From positions 23,855 to 87,854 of the forward strand of contig NZ_JABUXR010000008.1 in the NCBI RefSeq assembly GCF_014838745.1: a stretch of DNA of 64,000 bases, in the 5' to 3' direction. A model generated the notes under the pieces. It saw only the letters and a list, made by a program, of their open reading frames with translations. It did no database searches and had not been told where the DNA came from. Every line of letters begins with the position of its first letter. The stretch's first letter is position 1. A program made the translations under genes and the position numbers. Below are positions 62,365 through 64,000 of the stretch, piece by piece. The stretch comes from Limosilactobacillus urinaemulieris. GTDB lineage: Bacteria; Bacillota; Bacilli; Lactobacillales; Lactobacillaceae.

Positions 62365-62447
62365 ATAAATAATTTAATTAGACGAAAGGTTATTGGTTGC
62401 TTTTTTATGCTGCTAAAGGTTAAGATATAGGCGTATAAATAGTGATG

Positions 62448-62473
62448 TATAATAAATCAATTGATAATTATCA
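62448..62473 (+). promoter_or_regulatory. -10 element and palindromic operator candidate
   Basis: TATAAT (62448-62453) is followed nine bases on by the perfect palindrome TGATAATTATCA (62462-62473), at about +3 to +14 of a transcript. The half-site TGATAAT is that of Fur-family boxes. The -35 is weak. Confidence 0.5.
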
Positions 62474-62524
62474 TTATGTTTTTGATTGGTTATTATCGTA
62501 AAAAAGAGGATTGGAGTGTTAAAC

Positions 62525-63598
62525 GTGGTTAATAAGCAATTAATAGGGAAATTATCTGTTGTTGGTTTGGCGTTATTGTTGGCGGGCTGCGGTGCTCAGT
62601 CAGCAAATTCTAATTCTTCATCGGGTTCATCAGGAAGCTCTGCAATCACTAATAATCAAAAAGTTAACCTTGATTCAACGAATATGCCACCACAAGAAGT
62701 TAGTAGCTTAGTAACGATTTACAGTAGTAAGAAATACGGTGGTGACTGGGCCAAAGTTGCTAATAGTGCGAAAAATAGTGGACTACGGACGAACCTTTAC
62801 GATACGAGTGATTACCGATTGGATAATCCTGGAGCTACTGGTGAAGATGGTTCCGGAATCCTTTATAACGCGACACCAGAAAAGAATTCTGCTGATGTTG
62901 CTTACACATTAAATGATGATGGCAGTATTAACATCTATGAAAATGTTAAGAAGGGTCAAAAGGCGAAGAAGCTGGGAACGGTTAGCCAAAATGATATGGT
63001 TTACTACATTAACCAGCACAGTCAAGCAAGTAAGGTTCAAAAACTAACAAAGCAAAGCAAGGTATATGACGAACGTTCAGGACGGAATGACGCTGCAAAC
63101 CATGAATTTGGTCGTCAAGCAGTCTTTACCACTCCAAAGTCAATGCGTGGCGTTTGGTATTCAGCTGATGGTAACCAACAAACTGTACTAACGATTCGTG
63201 AGCATACAATTACTATCTCCACGAATAATAATTCAACTAAGTCATGGTTATATAAGCAATATCCTGACTTCCTTTCAAGTCCAGATGCAAAGAATAAGTC
63301 AGTTCAAAAGCAAACCCAGACCTGGCAGAGTGCAAAGTTTGTTAATGCTCATAATCAAGATTGGTTAAATATTCGTGGTTGGTGTGATACTGAGAATAAG
63401 GGGCAGTTCTACCTCCTGCACCATGAAACTATTAATGGTAAACAGACACCTGTTATTGTCTCAGCCAATGGTGATAATGTAACAACTGATAATGTCTTTT
63501 ACACCAGTCAATCAACAGCCCAAAAACAAGCTAACCACCATTACGCTGACCTTGATTACCCGCAAAGTCCTGAAGGCGAGGATGAGGTAAATAATTAA
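62525..63598 (+). CDS. Lipoprotein of unknown function
   Basis: A 357-residue lipoprotein: signal peptide with lipobox LLAGC (Cys near residue 22), a Ser/Asn/Gly spacer, then a domain of about 310 residues with no motif I know. Visible landmarks are MPPQEVSSLVTIYSSKKYGGDW near residues 53-74, YDTSDYRLDNPGATGEDGSG near 91-110, and MRGVWYSADGNQQTVLTIREHTI near 210-232; the last recalls the LXX-GxWY start of lactobacillar 'lipocalin-like' surface domains. The GTG at 62525 has GGAG eight bases upstream; an upstream ATG at 62486 lacks a binding site. Confidence 0.75.
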   Translation: MVNKQLIGKLSVVGLALLLAGCGAQSANSNSSSGSSGSSAITNNQKVNLDSTNMPPQEVSSLVTIYSSKKYGGDWAKVANSAKNSGLRTNLYDTSDYRLDNPGATGEDGSGILYNATPEKNSADVAYTLNDDGSINIYENVKKGQKAKKLGTVSQNDMVYYINQHSQASKVQKLTKQSKVYDERSGRNDAANHEFGRQAVFTTPKSMRGVWYSADGNQQTVLTIREHTITISTNNNSTKSWLYKQYPDFLSSPDAKNKSVQKQTQTWQSAKFVNAHNQDWLNIRGWCDTENKGQFYLLHHETINGKQTPVIVSANGDNVTTDNVFYTSQSTAQKQANHHYADLDYPQSPEGEDEVNN

Positions 63599-63890
63599 AG
63601 AGTGCGAGCCCGTTAAAACCTTCCGGTGGCTAACGATTTCTCCACCGAACGACGTTTCGTCGTCGGAGGTGGAGGTCGTTAGCTCGAGGAAGGTTAGGGC
63701 GAGCAGATTTTGGCTTTGCTGCATTAGGAATAACAATTTCTCCTGACTGGATGCTGAAAGAATCTGGGAGGGAGGTTGGTAGCATTATCAATTCTCTGGC
63801 GAGCAGATCTTAGCTATGTTGCCGAGAACTTGCGGAAAGCTAACAATTTCTCGACAATTATTTAGCCCAAAACATAAACAAGGGGCTGTG
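63599..63890. repeat. Intergenic hairpin repeat family 2, full copy B plus partial copies
   Basis: Starts with GAGTGCGAG at the lipoprotein stop. Nested stems: 63617-63624 with 63688-63695 (AACCTTCC/GGAAGGTT), 63629-63636 with 63676-63683 (GCTAACGA/TCGTTAGC), 63640-63646 with 63668-63674 (CTCCACC/GGTGGAG) and 63649-63654 with 63658-63663. A 3' block GCGAGCAGATTTTGGCT follows, is repeated in changed form near 63792, and is followed by another 5' part (ACTTGCGGAAAGCTAAC, near 63828). Confidence 0.7.
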
Positions 63891-63911
63891 ACATAAGTCC
63901 CTAATAATAAG

Positions 63912-63954
63912 CGGAGTTAGATGAAATCTTCGGATTTCATTTAACTCCGTTTTC
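63912..63954 (+). terminator. Strong hairpin with TTCG loop and T tail
   Basis: Arms 63912-63928 and 63933-63949 pair over 17 bases with one G-U around TTCG, followed by TTTTCCTTT. The preceding GGGGCTGTGACATAAGTCCC stretch resembles ends of insertion sequences, so a mobile element may begin or end just past the window. Confidence 0.7.
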
Positions 63955-64000
63955 CTTTAAAATATATGTTAGTAAAAGAAAAAGACACCGACCAGCCCGT

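Noticed and set aside
63881-63954. Insertion sequence end at the right edge
   Set aside because: Only a short suggestive string and a hairpin are visible; no transposase or paired inverted repeat can be seen in the window.

Overview
The window reads as a chromosomal segment of a low-GC lactic acid bacterium of the Lactobacillaceae, most likely Limosilactobacillus (L. reuteri or a close relative). This rests on frequent TTG/GTG starts, the gene complement (GshA, YjeM-type permease, MnaA, DUF1659/DUF2922 pair, Rpn-type nuclease) and a family of surface proteins whose signal peptides carry the KxYKxGKxW motif of lactobacilli that use accessory Sec export. No database was consulted; the species is inference.

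Positions 1-18.9 kb are mostly ordinary chromosome: a Fe-S biogenesis protein, YbaK-type editing protein, glutamine amidotransferase, glutamate-cysteine ligase, LOG protein, Gfo/Idh oxidoreductase, DEAD-box helicase, tRNA-Arg(CCT), XRE regulator, UDP-GlcNAc 2-epimerase, an Rpn nuclease, GtrA and flavodoxin (minus strand), methionine aminopeptidase, a YjeM-like permease, a MazEF-type toxin-antitoxin pair, a YihY membrane protein and RecX.

Positions 18.96-51.8 kb form one large cell-surface locus. It starts with a Wzy-dependent exopolysaccharide set: priming sugar transferase, DUF4422 transferase, GtrB-like transferase, Wzy-like polymerase, a short Wzz-like protein, two Gtf3-like transferases, UDP-galactopyranose mutase, a Wzx flippase, a GT14 transferase and an acyltransferase. 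Interleaved with glycan genes there follows a family of secreted proteins built from one kit: KxYKxGKxW signal peptide, Ser/Thr-rich linker, a run of aromatic wall/glucan-binding repeats, and a C-terminus that differs in each: GH73 glucosaminidase, nothing, NlpC/P60, C39-like peptidase, Amidase_5. A sixth repeat protein has an ordinary signal peptide and a SEC10/PgrA domain. Two GT-C-like membrane proteins, a UbiA protein with the motif layout of phosphoribosyl-polyprenyl synthases, an LCP ligase and two small lipoproteins complete it; the housekeeping gene prfC sits inside. Two blocks are duplicated almost exactly (813 bp, and 662 bp with one difference seen), and one hydrolase gene is broken by a single extra base in a run of eight G, so recombination and phase switching of surface proteins are plausible.

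Positions 51.8-55.7 kb are a decayed patch: two unrecognised membrane-associated proteins, a gene remnant and a multiply frameshifted AlbA/Schlafen-type ATP-binding protein. Positions 55.7-64 kb hold a membrane protein, an LtaS-like synthase (with a second G8 tract, in frame), an AI-2E family transporter, an internally deleted Rpn remnant, a GntR-ABC operon with a recognisable promoter and operator, and a lipoprotein. Intergenic DNA carries at least two repeat families that fold into hairpins; in one the stems have changed sequence on both sides between copies and remain paired.
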